41,178 nt of DNA from Ruminococcus sp. (lineage in GTDB: Bacteria > Bacillota > Clostridia > Oscillospirales > Ruminococcaceae), in contig JAGBJO010000038.1 of assembly GCA_017934425.1 (NCBI GenBank), positions 1 to 41,178 of the forward strand. The letters run 5' to 3'. The position numbers and the translations under genes were made by a program. The notes below the pieces were generated by a model that saw only the letters and a program-made list of their open reading frames with translations, had not been told where the DNA came from and did not search any database. This document shows, piece by piece, positions 1 to 8,419 of the stretch (the stretch's first letter is position 1; each line of letters opens with the position of its first letter).

Positions 1-52
1 GGGGGAGGAAATGCCGATTTTTGTCGGGTTTAATTTGTTCCTCCCCCTTTTT
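1..52 (+). terminator. Intrinsic terminator of an upstream gene
   Basis: A perfect 10-bp inverted repeat (GGGGGAGGAA at 1-10, TTCCTCCCCC at 38-47) is followed by five T at 48-52. The 27-nt loop is long for a simple terminator. The gene it would end lies outside the window. From here to the hyd promoter (about 53-395) I see only AT-rich DNA without a convincing ORF or RNA. Confidence 0.55.
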
Positions 53-395
53 CCACTTGGGTGTCCCCCTTTGGCGGAACGTCCGTAAAACAGACAAATT
101 TAGTAAAAGAAACGGGCGACTTAAATAATTCCCAAAAAGTAAATGCTGTTGCCATGAAAATATAGAGAAATTCAAAAAACAATGTCTATACCTTTTAAAT
201 AGATATTTCCGGAAAAACTTTTACCCGATGCGGAAAAACGGCAGTAATACTAATTTACAATTAAACCCAGTAAAATTGTCAGAATAGGAAAGTTAGAACG
301 AACTAACCAAACTAAGTGGAACTATATTGTAGAAAATGCACAAGAAAATCCGAGCGAATTAGTCTAAATTGTAGATAGAAATTTTCCGGTATATA

Positions 396-404
396 TGGTA
401 TAAT
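396..404 (+). promoter_or_regulatory. Extended -10 promoter of the hyd operon
   Basis: TGG followed by a perfect TATAAT (399-404) forms an extended -10 element. The -35 region at 17-bp spacing is weak, which extended -10 promoters tolerate. Transcription would start near 411, giving a leader of about 83 nt before hydC. The same TGGTATAAT string recurs at the rubrerythrin and tRNA-Leu promoters. Confidence 0.65.
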
Positions 405-493
405 ACATTATGATATGTGAGTCAGAATATACTTTAACTCTCCGTGAGATTTTGTTATTTCTTTCACATTTATACAAAAAGGAGGTTCTCTCA

Positions 494-991
494 ATGAATT
501 CAGCTAAATCCACAGTTCCTTTCAAGGGTACTCCCGAACAGGAGGCTCAGCTCATCGCTGTTATAGATGAGAAGAAGGACACTCAGGGCGCTCTTATGCC
601 CATTCTCCAGAAGGCTCAGGAGATCTATGGCTACCTCCCGATAGAGGTGCAGAAGATCATTTCCGACAGAACTGGTATCCCTATGGAAAAGATCTACGGC
701 GTAGTTACTTTCTATGCTCAGTTCTCACTCTATCCCAAGGGTGAGTATACTATCTCTGTCTGTCTCGGTACTGCCTGCTACGTTAAGGGCTCAGGCGATA
801 TCTACAACAAGCTTATCGAAAAGCTCGGCATCAACGGCGGCGAATGTACACCTGACGGTAAGTTCTCCCTGGACGCTTGCCGCTGCATCGGCGCTTGCGG
901 TCTGGCTCCCGTTCTGACAGTAAATGAGGACGTTTACGGCCGTCTTACTGTTGATGATGTGGATAAGATCATCGCTAAGTACACAGCATAA
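494..991 (+). CDS. hydC: HydC, NuoE-like [2Fe-2S] subunit of bifurcating hydrogenase
   Basis: Thioredoxin-fold [2Fe-2S] protein of the NuoE/HydC family, 165 residues. In HydABC complexes it carries electrons next to the NADH-oxidising HydB subunit in the cytoplasm. Cluster ligands are visible as C90-x4-C95 and C131-x3-C135. The frame is open back to 410, but the ATG at 494 follows a strong AAGGAGG and begins the normal family N-terminus, so I use it. It is first in a three-gene operon, 29 nt before hydB. Codon use is strongly biased (GCT, AAG, CTC), as expected for a highly expressed fermentation enzyme. The assignment is firm from motifs plus gene order. Confidence 0.95.
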   Translation: MNSAKSTVPFKGTPEQEAQLIAVIDEKKDTQGALMPILQKAQEIYGYLPIEVQKIISDRTGIPMEKIYGVVTFYAQFSLYPKGEYTISVCLGTACYVKGSGDIYNKLIEKLGINGGECTPDGKFSLDACRCIGACGLAPVLTVNEDVYGRLTVDDVDKIIAKYTA

Positions 992-1020
992 ATCACAATA
1001 ACTTTATAGGAGGAAAACAT

Positions 1021-2922
1021 ATGAAGACTCTTGAAGAACTCAAGGTTGTCAGAGATTCCATGGCAGGCGAGGTTGGCCTGAGAACACATGGCGGCAGCGC
1101 TTCTTCAAAATATGATAGACACGTCCTCGTTTGCGGCGGTACAGGCTGTACATCTTCCGGCTCTCACAAGATCATCGCTAAGCTTGAGGAAGAACTGGCT
1201 TCCAACGGTCTTGCTGAGAAGGTTCAGATCGTTAAGACCGGCTGCTTCGGTCTTTGCGAGAGAGGCCCTATCATGATCGTATACCCTGAGGGTTCATTCT
1301 ACTCCCGTGTTGACGTTGAGGAGATCCCCCGCATCGTTAAGGAGCATCTGCTTGAGGGCAACCCCGTTAAGGAGTTCCTCTACGAGGAGACTGTTGAAGG
1401 CGATACAATCAAGGCTCTCGACGATACCGCATTCTATAAGAAGCAGCACCGTGTTGCTCTGAGAAACTGCGGCGTTATCGACCCTGAGAATATAAATGAG
1501 TACATAGGCAGAGACGGTTACAAGGCTCTGGGCAAGGTACTCACAGAGATGAAGCCTGAGGACGTTATCCAGACTATCCTCGACTCCGGTCTGCGTGGAC
1601 GTGGAGGCGGCGGCTTCCCCACTGGTATGAAGTGGAAGCTGGCAAGAAATATCGTTCCCAACGCTGATATGAAGTACGTCTGTTGTAATGCCGACGAGGG
1701 CGACCCGGGTGCATTCATGGACCGTTCCGTTCTCGAAGGCGATCCCCATGTAGTTCTTGAGGCTATGACTATCGCTGGTTACGCTATCGGCGCTAAGCAG
1801 GGTTACATCTACGTTCGTGCTGAGTATCCTATCGCTGTTGAGCGTCTGAACATCGCTATCAAGCAGGCTCGTGAGACTGGTATGCTGGGCAAGAACATCT
1901 TCGGCACAGACTTCAGCTTCGATATTGATCTTCGTCTGGGTGCTGGTGCGTTCGTTTGCGGTGAGGAGACTGCTCTTATGACCTCTATCGAGGGTAACCG
2001 TGGTGAGCCTCGTCCCAGACCTCCTTTCCCTGCTGAAAAAGGTCTGTTCCAGAAGCCTACTATCCTCAACAACGTTGAGACATACGCTAATATCCCTCAG
2101 ATCATACTCAATGGCGCTGAGTGGTTCGCTTCAATGGGTACTGAGAAGTCAAAGGGTACTAAGGTATTCGCTCTTGGCGGTAAGATCAAGAACACAGGTC
2201 TGGTTGAGATCCCCATGGGTACAACTCTCCGTGAAGTTATCGAGGAGATCGGCGGCGGTATCCCCAACGGCAAGAAGTTCAAGGCTGCACAGACAGGCGG
2301 TCCTTCCGGCGGTTGTATCCCTGCTGAGCATTTCGATATCCCGATCGACTACGATAACCTTATCAGTATCGGTTCTATGATGGGTTCAGGCGGACTTATC
2401 GTTATGGACGAGGATAACTGTATGGTCGATATCGCTAAGTTCTTCCTTGAGTTCACTGTTGACGAGTCCTGCGGTAAGTGTACTCCCTGCCGTATCGGTA
2501 CTAAGAGAATGTGGGAGATCCTGGACAAGATCACCAAGGGTAAGGGCACTCTTGAGGATATCGACAAGCTGGAGGAACTGGCTTACCATGTAAAGGCTAA
2601 CTCCCTCTGCGGTCTGGGTCAGACTGCTCCTAACCCCATTCTGTCTACTCTGAAATGCTTCCGTGATGAGTATGTTGCTCACGTTGTAGAAAAGAGATGT
2701 CCCGCTGGCGTATGTAAGGATCTTCTCAGCTATGAGATCGTTGCTGACAAGTGCTTCGGCTGCGGTATGTGTGCTAAGCAGTGTCCTGCTGATGCTATCT
2801 CTGTTACAGACTACACAGCTCCCGGCAAGAAGAAGCCTGCTCTGGCTATCGACACTAATAAGTGCGTAAAGTGCGGCGCTTGTATGGGTACTTGTAAGTT
2901 CAAGGCAATCATCAAGAAATAA
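1021..2922 (+). CDS. hydB: HydB, NADH-binding flavoprotein subunit of bifurcating hydrogenase
   Basis: NuoF-like subunit, 633 residues, the site of NADH oxidation through FMN. Domains in order: N-terminal thioredoxin-like [2Fe-2S] domain (C38, C43, C75, C79), the NuoF FMN/NADH domain with the glycine-rich RGRGGGGFPTG loop near residues 192-202, a [4Fe-4S] site (C484, C487, C490, C530), and a C-terminal 2x[4Fe-4S] ferredoxin domain with CxxCxxC motifs near 579 and 620. This build is typical of HydB in trimeric hydrogenases of Thermotoga and Ruminococcus albus, and distinguishes it from plain NuoF. AGGAGGAAAAC precedes the ATG; hydA starts 15 nt downstream. Confidence 0.95.
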   Translation: MKTLEELKVVRDSMAGEVGLRTHGGSASSKYDRHVLVCGGTGCTSSGSHKIIAKLEEELASNGLAEKVQIVKTGCFGLCERGPIMIVYPEGSFYSRVDVEEIPRIVKEHLLEGNPVKEFLYEETVEGDTIKALDDTAFYKKQHRVALRNCGVIDPENINEYIGRDGYKALGKVLTEMKPEDVIQTILDSGLRGRGGGGFPTGMKWKLARNIVPNADMKYVCCNADEGDPGAFMDRSVLEGDPHVVLEAMTIAGYAIGAKQGYIYVRAEYPIAVERLNIAIKQARETGMLGKNIFGTDFSFDIDLRLGAGAFVCGEETALMTSIEGNRGEPRPRPPFPAEKGLFQKPTILNNVETYANIPQIILNGAEWFASMGTEKSKGTKVFALGGKIKNTGLVEIPMGTTLREVIEEIGGGIPNGKKFKAAQTGGPSGGCIPAEHFDIPIDYDNLISIGSMMGSGGLIVMDEDNCMVDIAKFFLEFTVDESCGKCTPCRIGTKRMWEILDKITKGKGTLEDIDKLEELAYHVKANSLCGLGQTAPNPILSTLKCFRDEYVAHVVEKRCPAGVCKDLLSYEIVADKCFGCGMCAKQCPADAISVTDYTAPGKKKPALAIDTNKCVKCGACMGTCKFKAIIKK

Positions 2923-2937
2923 GCGGAGGAATAATCA

Positions 2938-4680
2938 ATGGAAAATATCACAGTTAAAGTTAACGGTTGTGAGATCTCCGTCCCCAAGGGTACTACTGTT
3001 CTTGAGGCTGCTCATATTGCAGGTATCGAGATCCCCACACTTTGCTATATGAAAGAGATCAACGAGATCGGTGCTTGCCGTATCTGCGTTACTGAGGTAA
3101 ACGAGGGCAGAGGCTTCCGTATGGTTGCTGCCTGCGTATACCCCTGCTCAAATAACATGGAGATCCTCACAAGCTCTCCTAAGGTAATCGAGTCACGTAA
3201 GAAGACTCTGGAGCTTATCCTCTCCACACACGACAGAAAGTGCCTCTCCTGCGTAAGAAGCGGTAACTGCGAGCTTCAGAAGCTCTGTAAGGACTACGGT
3301 GTTGAGGACGCTTCCAAGTACGACGGCGCAAGAAATGAGTATGAGATAGATAATACTGCTGCTCATATGTACCGTGACAACAACAAGTGTATCCTCTGCC
3401 GCCGCTGCGTAGCTGTATGCTCCAAGACACAGGGCATCGGCGTTATCGGCGCTAATGAGAGAGGATTCAAGACATTCATCGGCTCTGCATTCGATATGGG
3501 TCTGGGCGAGACAAGCTGTGTATCCTGCGGTCAGTGTATCGCTGTATGTCCTGTTGGCGCTATCGCTGAGAAGGACTTCACAAAGGACGTTTTAGCTGCT
3601 ATCGCTGATCCTGAGAAGACAGTTCTGGTACAGACTGCTCCTGCTGTAAGAGCTGGTCTGGGTGAAGCATTCGGTCTGCCTATCGGTACAAACGTTGAGG
3701 GCAAGATGGCTGCTGCACTGCGCAGACTGGGCTTCGATAAGGTATTCGATACCGATTTCGCTGCTGACCTTACTATCATGGAGGAAGCTAACGAGTTCAT
3801 CGGACGTGTTCAGAATGGCGGCGTACTGCCTATGATCACTTCCTGCTCACCTGGTTGGGTAAAGTTCTGCGAGCATTACTATCCTGATCTTCTCGATCAC
3901 CTTTCAACCTGCAAGTCTCCTCAGCAGATGTTCGGCGCTACAGCTAAGACTTACTACGCTGAGAAGATGGGCATTGATCCTAAGAATATCGTTATGGTAT
4001 CCGTTATGCCTTGTACAGCTAAGAAGTTCGAGATCGGCAGAGATGACCAGTCTGCTGCCGGCGTTCCTGACGTTGATATCGCTCTCACAACTCGTGAGCT
4101 GGCAAGAATGATCGAGCGTGCAGGTATCAACTTCCTGGGTCTGCCTGATGAGAAGTTCGACGATCCGCTGGGCATCTCCACTGGTGCTGGCGTTATCTTC
4201 GGCGCTACAGGCGGTGTTATGGAGGCTGCTCTGCGTACTGCTGTTCATACCCTTACAGGCGAGACTGTTACAGAACTGCCTGAGGTTAGAGGTACAGAGG
4301 GCATCAAGACTGCTACTTACAATGTTGGCGGTATGGAAGTTAAGGTTGCTGTTGCAAGCGGTCTGTCCAACGCAAGAGAGATCCTCGACAAGATCAGAAG
4401 CGGCGAGTGCGACGCTCAGTTCATCGAGATCATGGCTTGTCCCGGCGGCTGCGTAAACGGCGGCGGTCAGCCTCAGGTTCCTATGGGCATAAGAAACTTC
4501 GTTGACATCAGAGCTGAGAGAGCTAAGGTTCTCTACAACCTGGATAAGTCAATGCCTCTGAGACAGTCTCACGATAACCCTGCTATCAAGCAGGTTTACG
4601 AGGAGTTCTTCGGTCAGCCAGGAAGCGAGAAGGCTCACCACATTCTCCACACATCTTATGTTAAGAGAAGCGTGAACTAA
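2938..4680 (+). CDS. hydA: HydA, catalytic [FeFe] hydrogenase subunit
   Basis: Catalytic subunit, 580 residues, reducing protons to H2 with electrons drawn jointly from NADH and reduced ferredoxin. Domains: plant-type [2Fe-2S] (C36, C47, C50, C66); His-ligated [4Fe-4S] (H98, C102, C105, C111); two [4Fe-4S] clusters (C151-C161 and C194-C204); and the H-cluster domain with L1 TSCSPGW (301-307), L2 MPCTAKKFE (C359) and L3 MACPGGCVNGG (C501, C505). L1 has Ser where many monomeric enzymes have a second Cys. There is no extra C-terminal [2Fe-2S] domain as in the longer Thermotoga HydA. HydEFG maturases are not in the window. A strong terminator follows the stop codon. Confidence 0.95.
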   Translation: MENITVKVNGCEISVPKGTTVLEAAHIAGIEIPTLCYMKEINEIGACRICVTEVNEGRGFRMVAACVYPCSNNMEILTSSPKVIESRKKTLELILSTHDRKCLSCVRSGNCELQKLCKDYGVEDASKYDGARNEYEIDNTAAHMYRDNNKCILCRRCVAVCSKTQGIGVIGANERGFKTFIGSAFDMGLGETSCVSCGQCIAVCPVGAIAEKDFTKDVLAAIADPEKTVLVQTAPAVRAGLGEAFGLPIGTNVEGKMAAALRRLGFDKVFDTDFAADLTIMEEANEFIGRVQNGGVLPMITSCSPGWVKFCEHYYPDLLDHLSTCKSPQQMFGATAKTYYAEKMGIDPKNIVMVSVMPCTAKKFEIGRDDQSAAGVPDVDIALTTRELARMIERAGINFLGLPDEKFDDPLGISTGAGVIFGATGGVMEAALRTAVHTLTGETVTELPEVRGTEGIKTATYNVGGMEVKVAVASGLSNAREILDKIRSGECDAQFIEIMACPGGCVNGGGQPQVPMGIRNFVDIRAERAKVLYNLDKSMPLRQSHDNPAIKQVYEEFFGQPGSEKAHHILHTSYVKRSVN

Positions 4681-4693
4681 TTTAACATATTGG

Positions 4694-4722
4694 GGGCGGA
4701 CGGTAAAAAGTCCGCCCTTTTT
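4694..4722 (+). terminator. Terminator of the hydCBA operon
   Basis: GGGCGGA (4694-4700) pairs with TCCGCCC (4711-4717), followed by five T (4718-4722). The rubrerythrin promoter begins only a few bases further on. Confidence 0.85.
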
Positions 4723-4727
4723 GTGAT

Positions 4728-4736
4728 TGGTATAAT
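4728..4736 (+). promoter_or_regulatory. Extended -10 promoter of rubrerythrin
   Basis: TGG plus TATAAT (4731-4736). The predicted start near 4743 gives a leader of under 40 nt, nearly all of which is the hairpin at 4749-4779. Confidence 0.6.
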
Positions 4737-4748
4737 ACTATAAATAAT

Positions 4749-4779
4749 GGGCATACTTCCTGTAAAAGGAGGTATGCCC
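4749..4779 (+). promoter_or_regulatory. Hairpin sequestering the rubrerythrin Shine-Dalgarno
   Basis: GGGCATACTTCC (4749-4760) pairs over 12 positions, with one G-T wobble, with GGAGGTATGCCC (4768-4779) around a 7-nt loop. The right arm contains the GGAGG that serves the TTG start at 4781, so the folded leader would block ribosome entry. No T-tract follows, so this is not a terminator. Confidence 0.65.
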
Positions 4780-4780
4780 A

Positions 4781-5374
4781 TTGAATTTTAAGGAAAGCCA
4801 GACCCGTACAAACCTTATGCGTGCATTTGCCGGAGAGTGCCAGTCACGGCAGCGGTACTATATGGCGGCGCTTACCGCACAGCAGCAGAAGCTTGTGGGA
4901 ATAGAGCGAATGTTCCGGTTTACCGCCGAGCAGGAGGAGCGTCATGCTATGGTGTTCTTCAAGCTGCTGGGGGAATGTGCCGGGGAGAATATCGACATCT
5001 GCGCAGGATTCCCGGCGGACGTTTACACCGACGTGAAACAGCTTCTCGACGCTGCCGCAAAGGGCGAGCGTGAGGAGGCGGAGATCATATACCCGGACTT
5101 CGCAAAGATCGCCGCAAGCGAGGGTTTCCAGGATATAGCGGACAAGTTCCGCATGATAGGGGAGATAGAGAAAAGCCACCTGGAGCGATTCGACTACTAC
5201 TCCGGACTTATGGCGCAGGACGCACTTTTTCGCAGCGACTCCACTCAGGAGGTCTGGATATGTCTGAACTGCGGTCATATCCACATCGGTTCAGAGCCTC
5301 CCCGCAACTGCCCGGTGTGCAATGCGGCGCAGGGATACTTTATCCGGGAAAAGGAAGCGGCGTTTACAAAATAA
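4781..5374 (+). CDS. rbr: Rubrerythrin
   Basis: Diiron peroxidase of about 197 residues that reduces H2O2 in the cytoplasm of anaerobes. The N-terminal four-helix bundle shows the ferritin-like motifs with E19, E52-x2-H55 and later ExxH-type residues (EKSHLERF). The C-terminal rubredoxin-like domain carries CLNCG and CPVC for one iron. Length is normal for the family. The start is a TTG: AAAGGAGG at 4765-4772 has 8-nt spacing to it, while the ATG at 4774 leads to a stop after five codons. Placement directly after the oxygen-sensitive hydrogenase operon fits a protective role, although it has its own promoter. Translation is probably controlled by the leader hairpin. Confidence 0.93.
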   Translation: MNFKESQTRTNLMRAFAGECQSRQRYYMAALTAQQQKLVGIERMFRFTAEQEERHAMVFFKLLGECAGENIDICAGFPADVYTDVKQLLDAAAKGEREEAEIIYPDFAKIAASEGFQDIADKFRMIGEIEKSHLERFDYYSGLMAQDALFRSDSTQEVWICLNCGHIHIGSEPPRNCPVCNAAQGYFIREKEAAFTK

Positions 5375-5380
5375 CCCAAA

Positions 5381-5410
5381 GGCTGCGTGGAATAGTCTGC
5401 GCAGCCCTTT
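5381..5410 (+). terminator. Terminator after rubrerythrin
   Basis: GGCTGCG (5381-5387) and CGCAGCC (5400-5406) form a 7-bp stem followed by CTTT and an AT-rich run. The T-tract is short, so termination may be incomplete. Confidence 0.6.
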
Positions 5411-5545
5411 ATTATATATGCACAAGACGAACCCAAAAAACTGTGCAGGTATACAAATCCGGAAAAATGCTTAGACATTGCCGCCGTTCCTGCGACTAAT
5501 AGGTAAAGAAACAAATCCACGCCCATTATAAAGGAGGTAATCACT

Positions 5546-7366
5546 ATGATGAAAAAGAGGGCATATTCCGCAGCTATGGCATTTATAATGGCACTTTCCG
5601 CAGTGAGTGCAGTTCCGGCTGATGCTGTGTATACCGAGCGTGACACTATCCCCGCACTGGAGGAACTTATAGGCACTGAAATGTCCGGAGGATATGGCAC
5701 AGTTGATGACTGGCATCTGTTTGACTGGGCACTCTGGAACGGAACTAACGCAGGTGAATTTGAAGATGTTTACGTTAACGCTGACGGAACGGAGTTTATC
5801 GGTGTTGATGAAAAGGACGTTTTCAAGCACGCTTGTTTCACTCTTGCAGAGTCAGTTACAACTGAGGCAGCAGAAGCACTTTTACAGGAAAAGTACGGCG
5901 ATGTTCTGTGGCTGGATACTGCTTTCGGTGACGGCAGCAGGAAGGTGATTTCCGCTAAAACAGACGGCAAAAAGACTTTGGAGTATTACTCCAATGTGAC
6001 TGAACTCCAGGATATGTGCGAAATACTGAAAAAAGCCGGAATGATAAGCAGTTTCAACATTGTTGATAAAGTTTACTCCGTACACTATTTCTACTGCGAG
6101 GACAATATGCTTGCATACAGCAGTGAGAATGAAGCAGCGCTCAGGCAGTACATCGAGGATAATTCCCTGGACTACACCATCGAGGTAAAGTCTGCCGGGG
6201 ATACACGTTATTCTGAAAGCGGCGGAGAGATATGGCTTGTTCCCGGCGGCGAGGTAACTACAGAGCAGCAGCTTGCACAGGCTAAGGCTATCTACAATGA
6301 CCTGGGACTTTCCATTGTCGCATCTTCCCCCGAAAGTGTCCAAAACGCCGAGGGCGGCGGCATCGACATATCCGGCAATACTGCCAACGTTATCAGGATA
6401 GCAAGCCCCAGAGAAAGATTCCCTCAGTTCTTTGAGTATGTAGAATCTATCAACTGCACCGATTCCGCAGTTTCAGCAAATGCACTGAACGCAATGGGTT
6501 ATAATGGTGATACCACAAAGGTCGAACAGGTTTTCATTAAAGGATTCGAGGTTTCAGAATATGGAGCTTCCACTGAAGCATACATTGTCTTAGATCAGGG
6601 AACACTGTCATTTTTCAACATAAATGGCATCTTTGATGAAGCTGCTATAGCTGAGATGCTATCTGACATGGAAACTGCACTTGACCTTTCTGATGACGAT
6701 TGCAGAATCGGTGCTACGAATCATCCGGTTAAAGGCAGAGAATATGTACGTTTAGTCGTCGGATACGGCTCTGAAAATGATGCAGAAAATATAAGGATCG
6801 CAAGAAAGATATTGAACTATCTGTCTGAAAGGTACGAACTCGGCTCAGCAAACATTACTTTCGGCAATAATGACGTTTATGGCGCAGTCATATACTTTGG
6901 CGGTGCCGTTCACGCTGATAATGTCTATGACCCTGTAAGCGATGCAGATGAGATCAATAATGCCAATGCAGAACTGGAGCGCAGGGGCTTGAAAGGCACA
7001 CTGACTCCTTATGAAGAACATGGCGGTTCATATATGGTATACCCTGAGGGAACTACTATCGACGAGGTATGGGAAACTACAGTTGTACTCAAGAATGAAT
7101 TAAACATCAAGACTTATGGGGTCGAGGGAAGAATGGCATATGATCCTGTTTCCATAAAAAGAAATATAGATGCTCTCGCACCTAAGGGCGACGCAAATTC
7201 CAGCGGAGACGCTACCATTTCCGATGTTGTAAGCGTACTCCAGTTCGGCGCAAATGCTGAGAAGTACCCCCTGGATATCCAGGCACAGTTCAACTGCGAC
7301 ATCAACGAGGACAACTCCGTTGACGCAAAGGACGCACATGAGATACAGGTGATGATCTCCCAGTAA
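5546..7366 (+). CDS. Secreted dockerin protein of unknown function
   Basis: A 606-residue protein with a Sec signal peptide (basic MMKKR, hydrophobic core, likely cut after ADA near residue 28) and a C-terminal type I dockerin (about 547-606) whose two calcium-loop repeats begin GDANSSGDATISD and CDINEDNSVDAKD. It should therefore be docked on a cellulosomal scaffoldin. I recognise no catalytic or binding module in residues 30-545. Two stretches resemble each other (about 190-262 and 470-527): a helix, then GG-x-hydrophobic strand, P-x-G turn, T-T/I-x-E helix and another strand, suggesting repeated alpha/beta units. AAGGAGG precedes the ATG. Codon use is less biased than in the cellulases. 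Confidence 0.8.
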   Translation: MMKKRAYSAAMAFIMALSAVSAVPADAVYTERDTIPALEELIGTEMSGGYGTVDDWHLFDWALWNGTNAGEFEDVYVNADGTEFIGVDEKDVFKHACFTLAESVTTEAAEALLQEKYGDVLWLDTAFGDGSRKVISAKTDGKKTLEYYSNVTELQDMCEILKKAGMISSFNIVDKVYSVHYFYCEDNMLAYSSENEAALRQYIEDNSLDYTIEVKSAGDTRYSESGGEIWLVPGGEVTTEQQLAQAKAIYNDLGLSIVASSPESVQNAEGGGIDISGNTANVIRIASPRERFPQFFEYVESINCTDSAVSANALNAMGYNGDTTKVEQVFIKGFEVSEYGASTEAYIVLDQGTLSFFNINGIFDEAAIAEMLSDMETALDLSDDDCRIGATNHPVKGREYVRLVVGYGSENDAENIRIARKILNYLSERYELGSANITFGNNDVYGAVIYFGGAVHADNVYDPVSDADEINNANAELERRGLKGTLTPYEEHGGSYMVYPEGTTIDEVWETTVVLKNELNIKTYGVEGRMAYDPVSIKRNIDALAPKGDANSSGDATISDVVSVLQFGANAEKYPLDIQAQFNCDINEDNSVDAKDAHEIQVMISQ

Positions 7367-7400
7367 AACGATTTCCACAATACACCATATATACGCAGAA

Positions 7401-7428
7401 ACGCTCCCTTTTTACAGGGAGCGTTTTT
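7401..7428. terminator. Terminator between convergent genes
   Basis: ACGCTCCCT (7401-7409) and AGGGAGCGT (7416-7424) form a 9-bp stem; T at 7424-7428 serves the plus-strand dockerin gene. The minus-strand accessory-protein gene ends at 7433, so its transcripts also run into this stem. Confidence 0.85.
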
Positions 7429-7432
7429 GCTG

Positions 7433-8419
7433 TCATGTAACGAAGAAGCCTTCAACCTCGTCTTTGCCGATGTTGTATATAAGCGTCACACTTCCTTCAT
7501 CGACGAGGGATATAGTCTGCCAGATACGGCTTTGCTGGGCGGTATACGATGCGGTCATAGGCGGACAGCTTTCCATTATCCTGTTAAGGGTGGAAAATAC
7601 TGTATTTGTACTCGACCAGCCTATGCTGACGTTCATTATACTAAGAGGTGCAAGCCAGAACCGTGTCAGCGGTGAATCAAGTCCGTTGTCTGTGATAAGG
7701 TTTACCATAAGGTCATACCGCTGAGTGAAACACTCATAGAGAGAGTAGTAGTCCAGCGCCGGGTACTCGGTTTCCAGAAGCTGAGGATATGATGCAAGGT
7801 CATTTACCAGGTACGGCAGATCCGGAATGTTCCCGCCTGGAGTGTATACTGCTTCCAGGTCGTACTCATATTCGCCCAGGTCGGTGTAGAAGCTGCGGGA
7901 ATAATCGTCCAGCTTATCAAGAGCTGAATTCATGTCATAAGCGGACAGTTTCGGCTCGTCGTCGGTATAAAAGCGTATATAGTGTATACTCAGCCCGTCC
8001 GGGTCGATAACGCAGTCCATATACTGAGTATTGCCCTTCAGGTTTTTGTGTTTCCACTTGCTGACGCAGAACAGACCGCTGCCTGTAATGCGCCACTGGC
8101 TCACCAGATGCTCGCCCTCCTCGGCGGATATAACGGTGGAATCGGAGTAACGGCTCATTGCGGCGGCAAGTGCAGATGCGGCACACCGGCGCTCGGTAAG
8201 TCCCTTTACCGGCTGGCTTCTGCCGGCATCGTAGATGTCCATAGGTGAGGGGGATTTGTCGGCAGTAAGGTATATTGCCTGTTCCGAGTTCTGTTCACGG
8301 GCGATAACGGTTTCAGCGACGGTGTTCTCGTCATCAAGGAATACACCCACGGGGACGAAGTAGAAGCCGACGGTCAGTATTATTACCAGAAGTGCGGCGA
8401 AAAGTATATTATCCCTCAT
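7433..8419 (-). CDS. Membrane-anchored accessory protein of the two-component operon
   Basis: A 328-residue protein with one N-terminal membrane segment (about residues 5-27) and a large predicted extracytoplasmic domain. I do not recognise the family. Its start overlaps the kinase stop by 4 nt (ATGA), so the two are translationally coupled, and it is the last gene of the operon. Single-pass proteins made together with a sensor kinase often modulate that kinase (YycH and YycI beside WalK are the known example), but there is no sequence evidence of homology here. A convergent terminator lies just downstream. Confidence 0.65.
   Translation of the reverse strand: MRDNILFAALLVIILTVGFYFVPVGVFLDDENTVAETVIAREQNSEQAIYLTADKSPSPMDIYDAGRSQPVKGLTERRCAASALAAAMSRYSDSTVISAEEGEHLVSQWRITGSGLFCVSKWKHKNLKGNTQYMDCVIDPDGLSIHYIRFYTDDEPKLSAYDMNSALDKLDDYSRSFYTDLGEYEYDLEAVYTPGGNIPDLPYLVNDLASYPQLLETEYPALDYYSLYECFTQRYDLMVNLITDNGLDSPLTRFWLAPLSIMNVSIGWSSTNTVFSTLNRIMESCPPMTASYTAQQSRIWQTISLVDEGSVTLIYNIGKDEVEGFFVT

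Noticed and set aside
410-493. N-terminal extension of HydC
   Set aside because: The extra 28 codons have no ribosome binding site, begin at the predicted transcription start and lie outside the conserved family; the ATG at 494 has a strong AAGGAGG.
1294-2682. Long minus-strand open frames across hydB
   Set aside because: They are shadows of a strongly biased coding gene: no ribosome binding sites, no known motifs, and the plus-strand product is unmistakable.
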